64,000 nucleotides of DNA from contig NZ_LMIB01000001.1 in the NCBI RefSeq assembly GCF_001429065.1, positions 629,933 to 693,932 of the forward strand. The letters run 5' to 3'. How positions within the stretch are numbered: the stretch's first letter is position 1; each line of letters begins with the position of its first letter. The notes below the pieces were generated by a model. The model saw nothing but the letters and a program-made list of their open reading frames with translations, was not told the origin of the DNA and did not search any database. Positions 1-8,554 of the stretch are shown here, in pieces. The stretch is from Sphingomonas sp. Root710 (GTDB taxonomy: Bacteria > Pseudomonadota > Alphaproteobacteria > Sphingomonadales > Sphingomonadaceae). The translations under genes and the position numbers were made by a program.

Positions 1-608
1 CCGACCGCCTGATCGTGGTCGACGACAATGGCAAGGTGATCGATGGCGATCAATTGATGGCGCTGGTCGCGGGCGGCGCGCATCAGCGCGGCGAGCTCAA
101 GGGCGGCGGCATCGTCGCCACCGTGATGTCGAATCTCGGGCTGGAGCGCTTCCTTGGCGGCAAGGGGCTGTCCCTGCACCGCACCCAGGTCGGCGACCGC
201 TATGTCGTCGAGGCGATGCGCGCTGAGGGGTATAATATCGGCGGCGAGCAGTCGGGCCATATCGTCATGTCCGACCATGCGACCACCGGGGACGGGCTCG
301 TCGCAGCTCTTCAGGTGCTCGCCCAGCTTGTCGAGAAAGGCCGCCCGGCGCACGAACTCCTGCACCAGTTCGATCCGCTGCCGCAATTGCTCAAGAATGT
401 CCGCTTCGCGGGCGGCGAGCCGCTGAAGGACGACAAGGTGATCGCCGCGATCGCCGACGCCGAGGAGAAGCTGAACGGCACCGGACGACTGGTGATCCGC
501 AAGTCGGGGACCGAGCCGCTGATCCGGGTGATGGCCGAGGGCGAGGACCGCAAGCTGGTCGAAACGATGGTCGATCAGATTTGCGAGGCGGTGCGCAAGG
601 CGGCGTGA
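1..608 (+). CDS. glmM: phosphoglucosamine mutase GlmM, C-terminal part (5' end outside window)
   Basis: GlmM isomerises glucosamine-6-phosphate to glucosamine-1-phosphate, feeding UDP-GlcNAc to peptidoglycan and lipid A. The gene runs in from the left edge with its first full codon at base 3, so about 200 codons remain and the phosphoserine and metal loop are not visible. What remains carries the sugar-binding motif GEQSGHI and, near the end, the phosphate-binding loop [12 protein letters not shown], both typical of this alpha-D-phosphohexomutase family. thiD follows 4 bases after the stop and is probably co-transcribed. The assignment to GlmM rather than another phosphohexomutase rests on these motifs. 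Confidence 0.93.
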   Translation, partial: DRLIVVDDNGKVIDGDQLMALVAGGAHQRGELKGGGIVATVMSNLGLERFLGGKGLSLHRTQVGDRYVVEAMRAEGYNIGGEQSGHIVMSDHATTGDGLVAALQVLAQLVEKGRPAHELLHQFDPLPQLLKNVRFAGGEPLKDDKVIAAIADAEEKLNGTGRLVIRKSGTEPLIRVMAEGEDRKLVETMVDQICEAVRKAA

Positions 609-612
609 CCCC

Positions 613-1401
613 ATGACGATCGCCCGCGTCCTCGTCATCGCCGGGTCGGATTCGGGCGGCGGTGCTGGTATCCAGGCCGATATCAAAACGGTCACCCTGT
701 TGGGCGGCCATGCGATGACCGCGATAACCGCGATCACCGCACAGAACACGCTGGGCGTCACCGGCGTCCATCCCATTCCCGTCGAGATGGTAATCGCGCA
801 GATCGACGCGGTCGCATCCGACATCGGGGTCGATGCGGTGAAGATCGGGATGATCGGATCGGCGGCGACCGTCGAGGCGGTGGCCGACCGGCTCGACCGG
901 CCCGATCTCGTCGGCGTGCCGGTCGTATTCGATCCGGTGATGATAGCGACCAGCGGCAGCCGCCTGGCCGATGATGCGACGATCGCGGCCTTTGGACGAT
1001 TGATGCGCCGGGCGACGGTGTCGACGCCCAATCTCGATGAACTGGAGGCTTTGGCCGGCGAGTCCCTTACCGGCGAGAGTGCTATCGCGACAGCCGCCGA
1101 GCGCCTTATCGCGGGAGGAAGCGGCGCAATCCTGGCGACGGGCACCCGGTCGGGCAATGGATTGCGCGATATGTTGTTTCAGGCGGGAAGCGCCGAGCAG
1201 CGCTGGGAAGCCGGATGGATCGATACGATCCACGACCATGGTACGGGTTGCACGCTCGCAAGCGGGATCGCGACGGGACTGGCGCAGGGCATGGGTTTGC
1301 CAGACGCCATCGCGCGAGCGCGAGCGTTCGTCCGCGCGGCGTTGCTCGCCGCGCCGGGGCTAGGGCAGGGGCGCGGCCCCATGGGGCACCGCGCCCTCTG
1401 A
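613..1401 (+). CDS. thiD: hydroxymethylpyrimidine/phosphomethylpyrimidine kinase ThiD
   Basis: ThiD phosphorylates HMP and then HMP-phosphate in thiamine biosynthesis. The protein has 262 residues, the family's usual size. It opens with the ribokinase-fold signature VIAGSDSGGGAGIQADIKT and has the C-terminal anion-hole motif HGTGCTLASGIATGLAQG, which holds the catalytic Asp/Gly-Ala-Gly-like region. No thiamine-pyrophosphate riboswitch is visible in front, and it sits 4 bases behind glmM. Its last 42 bases overlap, on the opposite strand, the 3' end of the nsrR-like gene, so the two transcripts converge and overlap. Confidence 0.93.
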   Translation: MTIARVLVIAGSDSGGGAGIQADIKTVTLLGGHAMTAITAITAQNTLGVTGVHPIPVEMVIAQIDAVASDIGVDAVKIGMIGSAATVEAVADRLDRPDLVGVPVVFDPVMIATSGSRLADDATIAAFGRLMRRATVSTPNLDELEALAGESLTGESAIATAAERLIAGGSGAILATGTRSGNGLRDMLFQAGSAEQRWEAGWIDTIHDHGTGCTLASGIATGLAQGMGLPDAIARARAFVRAALLAAPGLGQGRGPMGHRAL

Positions 1402-1827
1402 CGCCAAAGCTGGCAGGCCGAGCAGCGCGGCGAGATCGGTTCGCCGCCGGGTGACGTCAGCGATCGTGTACCGGTCGAGCACCGCCAGGAAGGCGCCGAG
1501 CGCTTCGCCCAGCGCGCCGTTGAGCCCACAGGCGGGTGCGATCACACAGCTACCGCAGTCGGCCAGAACGAGGTCGGGTTCGCCATGGCGGACAACGTCG
1601 CCGACGCCGATCGTCTCGGGCGCGCGGGCGAGGGTGATGCCGCCGCCGCGGCCGCGCACCGTGCGGATGAAGCCGGCGCGGCCGAGCATGTGGACGACCT
1701 TCATCAGATGGTTCTCGGAAATCGCATAAGCACGCGCGATCTCGGCGATCGACGCCCGTCGATCGGGATCGACGGCAAGGTGCATCAGGACGCGCAGGGC
1801 ATAGTCGGTATGGCGGGACAGACGCAT
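1360..1827 (-). CDS. nsrR: Rrf2-family nitric-oxide sensor, NsrR-like
   Basis: This 155-residue protein is an Rrf2-family winged-helix repressor. The N-terminal helix-turn-helix covers about residues 1-60 and starts MRLSRHTDYALRVLMHLA, the usual NsrR/Rrf2 opening. Three cysteines, C91, C94 and C100 in the segment ADCGSCVIAPACGL, match the NsrR iron-sulfur cluster ligands. NsrR proteins lose their cluster when nitric oxide binds and then release detoxification genes. A globin gene is divergently transcribed next door, and two dyads lie between them, which supports NsrR rather than IscR or CymR. Its last 42 bases overlap thiD tail-to-tail. Confidence 0.88.
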   Translation of the reverse strand: MRLSRHTDYALRVLMHLAVDPDRRASIAEIARAYAISENHLMKVVHMLGRAGFIRTVRGRGGGITLARAPETIGVGDVVRHGEPDLVLADCGSCVIAPACGLNGALGEALGAFLAVLDRYTIADVTRRRTDLAALLGLPALASEGAVPHGAAPLP

Positions 1828-1847
1828 GCCGCATCATAGGGCGTTTT

Positions 1848-1872
1848 AAAGATAGATTCAAATTGCATCTTT
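1848..1872. promoter_or_regulatory. NsrR-type operator, nsrR-proximal
   Basis: A 25-base imperfect dyad has outer arms AAAGAT and ATCTTT, and an AT-rich core containing ATT and AAAT. This resembles the 11-1-11 NsrR consensus (AAGATGCATTT and its mirror). It lies 21 bases upstream of the nsrR start codon, which fits autoregulation. Confidence 0.7.
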
Positions 1873-1884
1873 AATCGACTCAAT

Positions 1885-1909
1885 ATAGGTGCATTTGAAT
1901 TACATCTTT
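1885..1909. promoter_or_regulatory. NsrR-type operator, globin-proximal
   Basis: A second 25-base dyad has half-sites AGGTGCATTT and AATTACATCTTT. Its centre is 37 bases from the centre of the first site, and its right end is 13 bases before the globin start codon. It would cover the globin promoter and transcription start, so repression until nitric oxide appears is the expected behaviour (inference). Confidence 0.72.
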
Positions 1910-1922
1910 AGAGGGGTGTTTC

Positions 1923-2369
1923 ATGACAAAGCCGCTTTCCGCCGAGACCATCGCCATCGTGAAATCCACTGCGCCCGCGTTGCAACAGCATGGCGTCGCG
2001 ATCACCAGCCGCATGTATGAGCGGCTGTTCGTCGATCCGGAGATCAAGAAACTGTTCGACATGGCGGCGCAGGAATCGGGCGAGCAGCCCAAGCGGCTGG
2101 CGGGCGCGATTCTTGCCTTCTCGAAGAATGTCGACAATCTCGGTGCGCTGACCCAGGCGGTCGAGCGGATGACGACCCGCCATGTCGAGACCGGCGTGAA
2201 GCCCGAACATTATCCGGCGGTCGCGGCGGCGCTGCTGCCCGCGATCAAGGATGTGCTGGGCGACGCGGTGAACGATCAGGTGCTGGAAGCCTGGGGCGAG
2301 GCCTATTGGTTCCTCGCGGATATCCTGATCGGGGTCGAGAAGGCGAAGTACGAGGCGGTAGCAGCGTGA
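1923..2369 (+). CDS. single-domain haemoglobin (flavohaemoglobin-type globin)
   Basis: A 148-residue cytoplasmic globin of the Vitreoscilla-haemoglobin/Hmp globin-domain class. Visible haem-pocket residues are Tyr32 at B10 (MYERLF), Gln55 at E7 (EQPKRLA), the proximal His87 in RHVETG, and Tyr97 and Glu139, which match the Tyr/Glu that hydrogen-bond the proximal His in this class. It lacks the FAD/NAD(P)H reductase domain of Hmp, so a separate reductase would have to recycle it; fpr at 21667 is one candidate (inference). The role is probably nitric-oxide dioxygenation or oxygen supply under low oxygen. A good Shine-Dalgarno run, AGAGGGG, precedes the start. Expression is probably under NsrR. 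Confidence 0.92.
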   Translation: MTKPLSAETIAIVKSTAPALQQHGVAITSRMYERLFVDPEIKKLFDMAAQESGEQPKRLAGAILAFSKNVDNLGALTQAVERMTTRHVETGVKPEHYPAVAAALLPAIKDVLGDAVNDQVLEAWGEAYWFLADILIGVEKAKYEAVAA

Positions 2370-2376
2370 CTTCTCC

Positions 2377-2398
2377 CTCTCCCGCGAAGGCGGGAGAG
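2377..2398 (+). terminator. hairpin behind the globin gene
   Basis: A perfect 9-base-pair stem, CTCTCCCGC with GCGGGAGAG, closes on a GAAG loop 8 bases after the globin stop. It has no T tract. It resembles the GAAA-loop repeat hairpins near fabG, so it may be a related repeat as well as an RNA-stabilising end. Confidence 0.5.
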
Positions 2399-2413
2399 CG
2401 CTTTAAGGAAACA

Positions 2414-2447
2414 AAAAGGCCGCCCGGATCGCTCCGGACGGCCTTTT
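2414..2447. terminator. bidirectional intrinsic terminator between globin and rplI
   Basis: The stem AAAAGGCCGcCCGGA with TCCGGaCGGCCTTTT closes on a 4-base loop and is flanked by A and T runs on both sides. It can end globin transcripts on the plus strand and the rpsF-rpsR-rplI message on the minus strand. Confidence 0.85.
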
Positions 2448-2467
2448 CGTTTGTCTGTCCCGAAGGA

Positions 2468-3076
2468 TCAGGCTTCTTCAGAAGCCTCGGCGGCGGGCGC
2501 CTCGTCCTGCAGGTCGGTCGGGATTTCGCCCGGCTCTGCGTTCGGATCATATTCCTCGGTGAAGCCGGCTTCGTCACGCTCGAACATCGAGGCCATGACG
2601 TCGACGCCCTGCGCCTGCAGCTCGGCCTCTTCGGGCGAGCGGGCGACGTTGACCTTGATCGAGCGGCTGACCTCGGCGTGAAGAGTGATCTTCACCTCGT
2701 GGACGCCGATCGTCTTGATCGGGCGGGCCAGAACGATTGCCGACTTGGCGACCTTGATGCCGTCCTCGGCGAGCGCCTCGGCGACGTCACGGGTTGAAAC
2801 CGAACCGTAGAGCTGGCCGGTGTTCGACGCCTGGCGGATCAGCGTGACCGACTTGTCGTCGAGCGCACCGGCTTCCTTTTCGGCGTTGACGCGGCGGTTG
2901 GCGTTGTCGGCCTCGATCTGGGCGCGGTTCGCCTCGAAGACCTTCTTATTGGCTTCGTTGGCGCGCAGCGCCTTCTTGCGCGGCAGCAGATAGTTGCGCG
3001 CGAAGCCGGCCTTGACCGAGACGACGTCGCCGATCTGGCCCAGCTTTTCAACGCGTTCGAGCAGGATCACGTCCAT
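2468..3076 (-). CDS. rplI: 50S ribosomal protein L9
   Basis: L9 binds 23S rRNA at the base of the L1 stalk and helps keep reading frame. The N-terminal domain shows the family signature ([22 protein letters not shown] followed by [13 protein letters not shown]), then a long central helix of alternating Ala, Glu and Asn, then the C-terminal domain. At 202 residues it is longer than the roughly 150 of E. coli L9. The extra part is an acidic, Ala/Glu/Pro-rich tail after about residue 150, a usual trait of alphaproteobacterial L9. It is the last gene of the rpsF-rpsR-rplI operon, 18 bases behind rpsR. Confidence 0.97.
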   Translation of the reverse strand: MDVILLERVEKLGQIGDVVSVKAGFARNYLLPRKKALRANEANKKVFEANRAQIEADNANRRVNAEKEAGALDDKSVTLIRQASNTGQLYGSVSTRDVAEALAEDGIKVAKSAIVLARPIKTIGVHEVKITLHAEVSRSIKVNVARSPEEAELQAQGVDVMASMFERDEAGFTEEYDPNAEPGEIPTDLQDEAPAAEASEEA

Positions 3077-3094
3077 GTTGGCGGTCCTCCCTTC

Positions 3095-3319
3095 TTACTT
3101 GACGATGTACGGAAGCAGCCCGATGTGACGGGCGCGCTTGATCGCCTTGGCGAGTTCGCGCTGCTTCTTGGCGGAAACCGCGGTGATGCGGCTCGGGACG
3201 ATCTTGCCACGCTCGGACACGAAGCCCTGCAGCAGACGAACGTCCTTATAATCGATCCGGGGAGCGTCCTTCGCGGAGAAGGGGCAGCTCTTGCGGCGGC
3301 GGAAAAATGCGCGTGCCAT
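3095..3319 (-). CDS. rpsR: 30S ribosomal protein S18
   Basis: S18 pairs with S6 on the platform of the small subunit. The 74-residue protein has the family core, with an RRRKSCPFS start, [22 protein letters not shown], and [22 protein letters not shown]. It lies between rpsF and rplI in the standard bacterial order, 14 bases after rpsF. Confidence 0.98.
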   Translation of the reverse strand: MARAFFRRRKSCPFSAKDAPRIDYKDVRLLQGFVSERGKIVPSRITAVSAKKQRELAKAIKRARHIGLLPYIVK

Positions 3320-3333
3320 GTGTCTCTATCTCC

Positions 3334-3756
3334 TTACGCGAATTCGCGGTCTTCGCGGCGGGGGCGATCACCCCGGTCACCACGATCGCCACGATCACCG
3401 CGGTCGCCACGGCCGTCGCGGCGGCCATCGCGGTCGCCACGGCGCATCATCGCGGACGGGCCCTGCTCGAGCTCGTCGACGCGGATGGTCATGTAGCGGA
3501 TCACGTCTTCGTTGATCGCCGTCTGGCGCTCGAGCTCGGCGACGACGCCCGCGGGGCCGTCGATCTGGAGCATGACATAATGCGCCTTGCGGTTCTTCGC
3601 GATGCGATAGGCGAGGCTGCGAAGGCCCCAGGTCTCGGTCTTCACGACCTTGCCATTGCCTTCCTCGACGATCTTGGTGGCGGCTTCCGCCAGCGCGTCG
3701 ACCTGGGCTTGTGCCAGATCCTGACGCGCGAGAAACACATGCTCGTAGAGAGCCAT
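3334..3756 (-). CDS. rpsF: 30S ribosomal protein S6 with an Arg-Gly-Asp repeat tail
   Basis: S6 binds the central domain of 16S rRNA together with S18. The start chosen is the ATG encoding [13 protein letters not shown], with AAGGAAGA 7 bases upstream; the open frame continues further upstream but has no family similarity there. The protein is 140 residues. The ferredoxin-like fold covers about residues 1-100 ([19 protein letters not shown] is diagnostic). After it comes a tail of about 30 residues of repeated GDR/RGD units, a charged low-complexity extension. E. coli S6 also has a modified C-terminal tail, but of glutamates. The tail is encoded by a nine-base DNA repeat. Confidence 0.96.
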   Translation of the reverse strand: MALYEHVFLARQDLAQAQVDALAEAATKIVEEGNGKVVKTETWGLRSLAYRIAKNRKAHYVMLQIDGPAGVVAELERQTAINEDVIRYMTIRVDELEQGPSAMMRRGDRDGRRDGRGDRGDRGDRGDRGDRPRREDREFA

Positions 3757-4024
3757 GTTCGCGTCTTCCTTCATTTGGCCGATCGCTGACGCCGTGCCAA
3801 TCACGGACGCCCCTCCGGCTTTCTTCCAAAATGAGCAGGGGGCGGAGAACGAGTCTCCACCCCGGCTGTCGCTGCCTATGGCGGAATATCCCGTCGAAGG
3901 CAAGGCTGCGCGAACGTCTTGGCGAAGCGGCCGGAAGGGCGTACATGCGCGCTGCCTTCGTTTCGGCCACGCAGCGTAGCGTTGCCGGCGGTGATGACCG
4001 CTACGGGGGCCGGAGACGTGCCGG

Positions 4025-4825
4025 GTGATAAAAGCGTTGGGCATGATGGCGGTCGGAGCGGTCGTCGCAGCTGTCGTCATCCGGTCCAATCGAGCGGGTC
4101 CACACCATCTGGCGATCACGATCGCAGCGATCACCACGCTCCTTGGCGGGGCGGTGGGCTATGTCGCCTATCTCGGCTACTTCGGCGGCGAGCTCTTCCG
4201 GGAGACACCGGCGAAATATGCGCCCGGTCCGGGGAAGCCTGCGCGCGCCGTGGTCATCTTTTCCGGGGATATGGGCTTCAACACGGGCATGGGCCCCGCG
4301 ATCGAGAAACGGCTATCCGCCGATGGCATAGCCGTGGTCAGCGTGAACTCGCTCAGCTTTTTCCGGTCACGGCGCGACCCGCGGCAGGCAGCGGACCTCA
4401 TCGCGGCGGCGATGGCGCGGGCGATGGCGCTCGGCCGTGTCGACCGCGTCGCCCTGATTGGTCAGTCCTTCGGTGCGGACATGCTGCAGGCGGGGCTTTC
4501 GGTTGCGCCGCCTGAACTGCGCAGGCACGTCGCGATGGTCGCCCTCGTAGTCCCGGGCGAAACGCTCTCCTTCCGCGCCTCCCCATCGAACCTGTTCAGT
4601 TTCGGTGATGCGGAACAGGATGCCGTTCCTTCCGCCCGGCAGCTGGGCTGGGTCCCCACCATCTGCATTTTCGGCAGCGAGGAAACCGACAGTCTTTGCC
4701 CGCATCTGCCGGAAACGGCGGCCCGACGAGTGGAATTGCCGGGCGGTCATCCGCTTCACCATGATGACGCGGCAGTTTATGCAGTGCTGCGGCGCGCTAT
4801 CGACAAGGCGCTGCCGACCCGATGA
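4025..4825 (+). CDS. VirJ/AcvB-family alpha/beta hydrolase, membrane-anchored
   Basis: A 266-residue protein of the bacterial virulence protein (VirJ/AcvB) family. The likely nucleophile is Ser148 in IGQSFGAD; Asp222 in [11 protein letters not shown] and a histidine in GGHPLHHD complete a plausible triad. The N-terminus has a hydrophobic stretch at about 28-55 that would act as a signal anchor, placing the hydrolase in the periplasm. In Agrobacterium, AcvB hydrolyses lysyl-phosphatidylglycerol and is encoded with the synthase LpiA. Here the next gene is mprF, overlapping by 4 bases (ATGA), so the same pairing and role are inferred. The start is a GTG with a weak GGAG upstream; ATG codons at 4043 and 4046 are alternatives. 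No other vir genes are nearby. Confidence 0.82.
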   Translation: MIKALGMMAVGAVVAAVVIRSNRAGPHHLAITIAAITTLLGGAVGYVAYLGYFGGELFRETPAKYAPGPGKPARAVVIFSGDMGFNTGMGPAIEKRLSADGIAVVSVNSLSFFRSRRDPRQAADLIAAAMARAMALGRVDRVALIGQSFGADMLQAGLSVAPPELRRHVAMVALVVPGETLSFRASPSNLFSFGDAEQDAVPSARQLGWVPTICIFGSEETDSLCPHLPETAARRVELPGGHPLHHDDAAVYAVLRRAIDKALPTR

Positions 4826-7380
4826 CCGCACTGAACCACGCGCGGTGGACGGAGGTTTTCCGCCGTCACCGGGCCAAGGCAAATGTCGTGGCGGTGCTGC
4901 TGATCACGACATTCGGTTTCGGAGCGCTCCACCGCCTGACCGAGGAAGTGGCGCTGTCGGATGTCCGCCGCGCGTTCCACGCCCTGCCAGCCACGCATGT
5001 CGCCGGCGCCATCGCGTTGACCGTGATGAGCTATCTCGCATTGACGCTTTACGACGTGGTCGCGCTCCGCGTGATCGGGCGTCGGCTGCCGTGGCGAACC
5101 GCCGCCTATGCCTCGTTCGCGAGTTATACGCTCAGCCATAATCTCGGTCTCTCCCTGCTCACCGGCGGGTCGGCACGCTTTCACATCTATAGCAGGGCCG
5201 GCCTCGACAGCACCGACGTCGCGCGCGTCATCGCCATCGCATCGATCGCCTTCTGGACGGGCGTGTTCACCGTTGCCGCGATCACGATGCTGATGGGATG
5301 GGGAACGCTCGACATGGCCGGCTACGCCGTTCCCCGCGCGCTGCAGATATTGGCCGGGGGAGCGTTCGTCGGCGTGATCGCGCTGTCGCTGGCCGCCCTG
5401 ATGCGCTGGCGCTCGGCCAGCCTGTTCGGGTGGCGGGTGGCGCTGCCATCTCCCGGGCAGGGCGTCGCGATCATCGCCGTGTCGGCCGTCGATCTGTCGG
5501 TGGCGAGCGCGGCGCTGTTCATCCTGCTCCCCGGCGCGACCTTTGCGGCCTGGCCCGACTTCTTCCTCGGCTATGCGATGGCGATCATCATCGCCCTGAT
5601 CAGCCATGTTCCGGGGGGGATCGGTGTCTTCGAAGCGGTGATCATCGCAACGACACCAGGCGATCCCACCGATATCGCCGCGGCGCTGATCGCCTATCGG
5701 CTCATCTATTATATCCTGCCGCTGATCGGTGCGGCGGCGCTGATGGCCTGGGTGGAGGGAAAGCGCTGGCAGGCAAGGATCGGCCAGGCGCTGTCGGATG
5801 CGCGCCTCATCGCCGACGGCATCGTGCCGCTGCTGGCCAGCACGATAATATTCCTGGCGGGCGCCGTGCTGCTGGTGTCGGGATCGCTGCCGGCGGTGCC
5901 GGGACGGATGCGCGACTTGCACGATATCATAGCGTTGCCGCTGATCGAAATGGCCCATGTCTTCGCCAGCATGACGGGTACGGCGCTGCTGCTGATGACG
6001 CCCGGGCTATACCGCCGGCTCGATGGCGCTTTCTATGCGACCCGCCTGCTACTGCTCGCCGGAGCGATATTATCCCTGCTCAAAGGGCTGGATTATGAAG
6101 AGGCGACGGCGATGCTCGCCGCAGCCGGCCTGCTGCAATTCTCGCGGTGCGCCTTTTATCGCAAGACCGCGCTGATTGCGGCCCCCTTCACCCCGAAATG
6201 GATCGCGGCGGTGCTTTCGGTGCTGTTGCTGTCGCTGTGGATCGGCTTTTTCGCGTTCAAGCATGTCGCCTATCGCGACGACCTCTGGTTGGAATTTGCA
6301 CTGCGGGGCGACGCCTCCCGCTTCCTGCGCGCCACCGTCGCCGCCGGGGCGCTGCTGATCTTCTGGTCCATATGGCGATTGTTCGCCCCGGCCCCGATCA
6401 CCCACGCCGTCCAGGCCCTGCCGCCCGAAACCGCCGAAAGGGCGATTGCGGAAAGCAATCGTACGGATGCGATGCTGGCCTTCACCGGCGACAAGCGCTT
6501 TCTGGTATCGCCCGGCAACGACGCGTTCCTGATGTATCAGATCAAGGGTGCGAGCTGGATCGTGATGGGTGATCCGATCGGTCCTACCGAAAGCTGGGCC
6601 GACCTGTTCTGGGAGATGCGTACGCTGGTCGACGCGGCGCAGGGACGGCTGCTTTTCTATCAGATCAGCGAGAAATCCTTGCCGATGATGATCGAGATGG
6701 GTTTGCAGATCGTCAAATTCGGGGAATCGGCCAGCGTCGATCTTGAAGGCTTCACGCTCGAGGGCCCCGAACGGCGGCCGTTGCGCCACGCGGTTCGCCG
6801 GGCCGAGCGCGAGGGCCTGAGCTTCACCATCGTCCCTGCCGCTCAGGTGCCAGCCATCTTCGACCAGCTCGCGGAGATTTCCGACGAATGGATGCGGAGC
6901 AAGGGCGCGGCCGAGAAGGGATTCAGTATCGGCCGGTTCGGGCGTGACTATATGACCCGTTTTGATTGTGCGCTGGTGTCGCATCACGGACGAGCCGTCG
7001 CCTTCGCGAACATCTGGGCCACCCCGAACCATGCCGAGCTTTCGGTCGACCTGATGCGGCACCGCGCCGAGATGCCCTATGGCGTGATGGATTTCCTGTT
7101 TGTCGAACTCATGGTGTGGGGAAAGGCGAATGGGTATCGAAGCTTCTCGCTCGGCATGGCGCCGCTGTCGGGCATCGAAGCGCGGCAATTGTCGCCGGCC
7201 TGGTCAAAGGCCGCGGCGCTCGTCGTGCGGTATGGCAACAGCTTCTATGGTTTCGACGGCTTGCGCGCCTATAAGAGCAAGTTCACGCCGACCTGGAGCC
7301 CTCGATATGTGGCGAGCCAGGGCGGGCTCGGCTTTCTGATGGCGCTGGGCGATGTGAAGGCGCTGATCGGCAACGACTGA
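4822..7380 (+). CDS. mprF: bifunctional lysylphosphatidylglycerol flippase/synthetase MprF (LpiA-like)
   Basis: MprF transfers lysine from lysyl-tRNA to phosphatidylglycerol and flips the product outward, lowering surface charge and raising resistance to cationic peptides and acid. The 852-residue protein has many membrane helices over about residues 20-530, including an YbhN/UPF0104-type part (residues 20-330, with NLGLSLLTGGSARFHIYSRAG and SHVPGGIGVFEAVI). A soluble C-terminal DUF2156/GNAT-like synthase domain follows from about 550 to 850 (GDPIGPTESWADLFWEMR, SLGMAPLSGIEARQ, ENG-type KSKFTPTWSPRYV). Size and order match full-length MprF. It overlaps the VirJ/AcvB-like gene by 4 bases and is translationally coupled to it. 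The lipid headgroup specificity, Lys versus Ala, cannot be read from sequence. Confidence 0.92.
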   Translation: MTALNHARWTEVFRRHRAKANVVAVLLITTFGFGALHRLTEEVALSDVRRAFHALPATHVAGAIALTVMSYLALTLYDVVALRVIGRRLPWRTAAYASFASYTLSHNLGLSLLTGGSARFHIYSRAGLDSTDVARVIAIASIAFWTGVFTVAAITMLMGWGTLDMAGYAVPRALQILAGGAFVGVIALSLAALMRWRSASLFGWRVALPSPGQGVAIIAVSAVDLSVASAALFILLPGATFAAWPDFFLGYAMAIIIALISHVPGGIGVFEAVIIATTPGDPTDIAAALIAYRLIYYILPLIGAAALMAWVEGKRWQARIGQALSDARLIADGIVPLLASTIIFLAGAVLLVSGSLPAVPGRMRDLHDIIALPLIEMAHVFASMTGTALLLMTPGLYRRLDGAFYATRLLLLAGAILSLLKGLDYEEATAMLAAAGLLQFSRCAFYRKTALIAAPFTPKWIAAVLSVLLLSLWIGFFAFKHVAYRDDLWLEFALRGDASRFLRATVAAGALLIFWSIWRLFAPAPITHAVQALPPETAERAIAESNRTDAMLAFTGDKRFLVSPGNDAFLMYQIKGASWIVMGDPIGPTESWADLFWEMRTLVDAAQGRLLFYQISEKSLPMMIEMGLQIVKFGESASVDLEGFTLEGPERRPLRHAVRRAEREGLSFTIVPAAQVPAIFDQLAEISDEWMRSKGAAEKGFSIGRFGRDYMTRFDCALVSHHGRAVAFANIWATPNHAELSVDLMRHRAEMPYGVMDFLFVELMVWGKANGYRSFSLGMAPLSGIEARQLSPAWSKAAALVVRYGNSFYGFDGLRAYKSKFTPTWSPRYVASQGGLGFLMALGDVKALIGND

Positions 7381-7485
7381 AGGGTGGCCGAAACGGCGGG
7401 GCCGTGCCCACCGGCATGCGATCAGACCGTTGCCGATTGCGAGGACAGGCCCTAAGGGCGCACGCCAGAACATAGGGAGCTCCCG

Positions 7486-8421
7486 ATGCGTGCATTCATC
7501 TTCCCCGGACAGGGCAGCCAGGCTGTCGGCATGGGTCAGGCGCTCGCCGCCGCGAGTCCGGTGGCGCGTGAAGTCTTTCAGGAGGTCGACGATGCGCTCG
7601 GCCAGAACCTGTTCCGGCTGATGGCCGAAGGGCCCGCCGACGAGTTGACCCTGACCGAAAACGCCCAGCCCGCGATCATGGCCAACGCCATTGCTACCTT
7701 CCGGGTGTTGCAGAAGGAAGGCGGCATCAGCCTGGCCGACAAGGCGGCGTTCGTCGCGGGTCACAGCCTGGGCGAATATAGCGCGCTGTGCGCCGCGGAG
7801 GCGATAGACCTTGCTACCACAGCACGGCTGCTCAAGCTGCGCGGCCAGTCGATGCAGGCGGCGGTGCCGGTCGGTGTCGGCGCGATGGCGGTGTTCCTCG
7901 GCCTCGACTTCGATGGCGCCCGCGCGGTTGCCGAGGAAGCTGCCCAGGGCGAGGTATGCCAGGCTGCCAACGACAACAGCAACCGTCAGGTCGTCGTGTC
8001 GGGGCACAAAGGCGCGGTCGAGCGCGCCATCGAGATTGCCAAGGCGAAGGGCGCCAAGCGCGCGCTGCTGCTGCCGGTCTCCGCGCCGTTCCATTGCTCG
8101 CTGATGCAGCCCGCCGCCGAGGCGATGGCCGAGGCGCTGGGCAAGACCGCGGTGCAGAGCCCGCTGGTGCCGGTCTATGCCAATGTCACCGCCGCGCCGG
8201 TCGCCGATCCGCACGATATCGTGAAACTGCTCGTCCAGCAGGTGACGGGCACGGTGCGCTGGCGCGAGAGTGTCGCGGCCATGGCCGATGCGGGCGTCGA
8301 ACAGTTCGTGGAGTTCGGCGGCAAGGTCGTCGGTCCGATGGTCAAGGACATCACCGACAAGGCGGCCGCGACCAGCGTCGTCAGCATGGACGATATCGAA
8401 GCTCTGGTGGCTTCGCTCTAA
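7486..8421 (+). CDS. fabD: malonyl-CoA:ACP transacylase FabD
   Basis: FabD moves malonyl from CoA to acyl carrier protein to start type II fatty-acid elongation. The 311-residue protein has the N-terminal FIFPGQGSQ motif, the nucleophile Ser94 in GHSLGE, and His203 in SAPFHCSLM. Gly-rich ANDNSNRQVVVSG is also characteristic. It heads a fabD-fabG-acpP-fabF cluster on the same strand. A repeat pair separates it from fabG by 133 bases, so fabG may have its own message ends or be spaced by stable hairpins. Confidence 0.97.
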   Translation: MRAFIFPGQGSQAVGMGQALAAASPVAREVFQEVDDALGQNLFRLMAEGPADELTLTENAQPAIMANAIATFRVLQKEGGISLADKAAFVAGHSLGEYSALCAAEAIDLATTARLLKLRGQSMQAAVPVGVGAMAVFLGLDFDGARAVAEEAAQGEVCQAANDNSNRQVVVSGHKGAVERAIEIAKAKGAKRALLLPVSAPFHCSLMQPAAEAMAEALGKTAVQSPLVPVYANVTAAPVADPHDIVKLLVQQVTGTVRWRESVAAMADAGVEQFVEFGGKVVGPMVKDITDKAAATSVVSMDDIEALVASL

Positions 8422-8440
8422 TCAACCGCTCCATCTCGGT

Positions 8441-8534
8441 CGTCATTCCCGCGAAAGCGGGAATCCATGGACGGCGGCGCGCTGGAGCTTCTATTGAATC
8501 GTGACCGTGGATTCCCGCTTTCGCGGGAATGACG
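8441..8534. repeat. REP-like inverted repeat pair (BIME-type) between fabD and fabG
   Basis: Two 27-base copies, at 8441-8467 and 8508-8534, are exact reverse complements of each other. Each copy is itself a hairpin with an 8-base-pair stem, ATTCCCGC and GCGGGAAT, and a GAAA or TTTC loop. About 40 bases separate them. This is the layout of REP doublets. The right copy has an open frame in phase with fabG and would give a false N-terminal extension if a start upstream at 8501 were used. Confidence 0.85.
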
Positions 8535-8554
8535 GGAAGGGGAAGGCGAGGACT

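Noticed and set aside
4025-4825. A remnant of a type IV secretion/vir region because of the VirJ-like gene
   Set aside because: No other vir or T4SS gene is present; pairing with mprF explains it better.
8501-8554. An 18-codon N-terminal extension of FabG
   Set aside because: It is encoded by the repeat and would displace the standard start with its ribosome-binding site at 8555.
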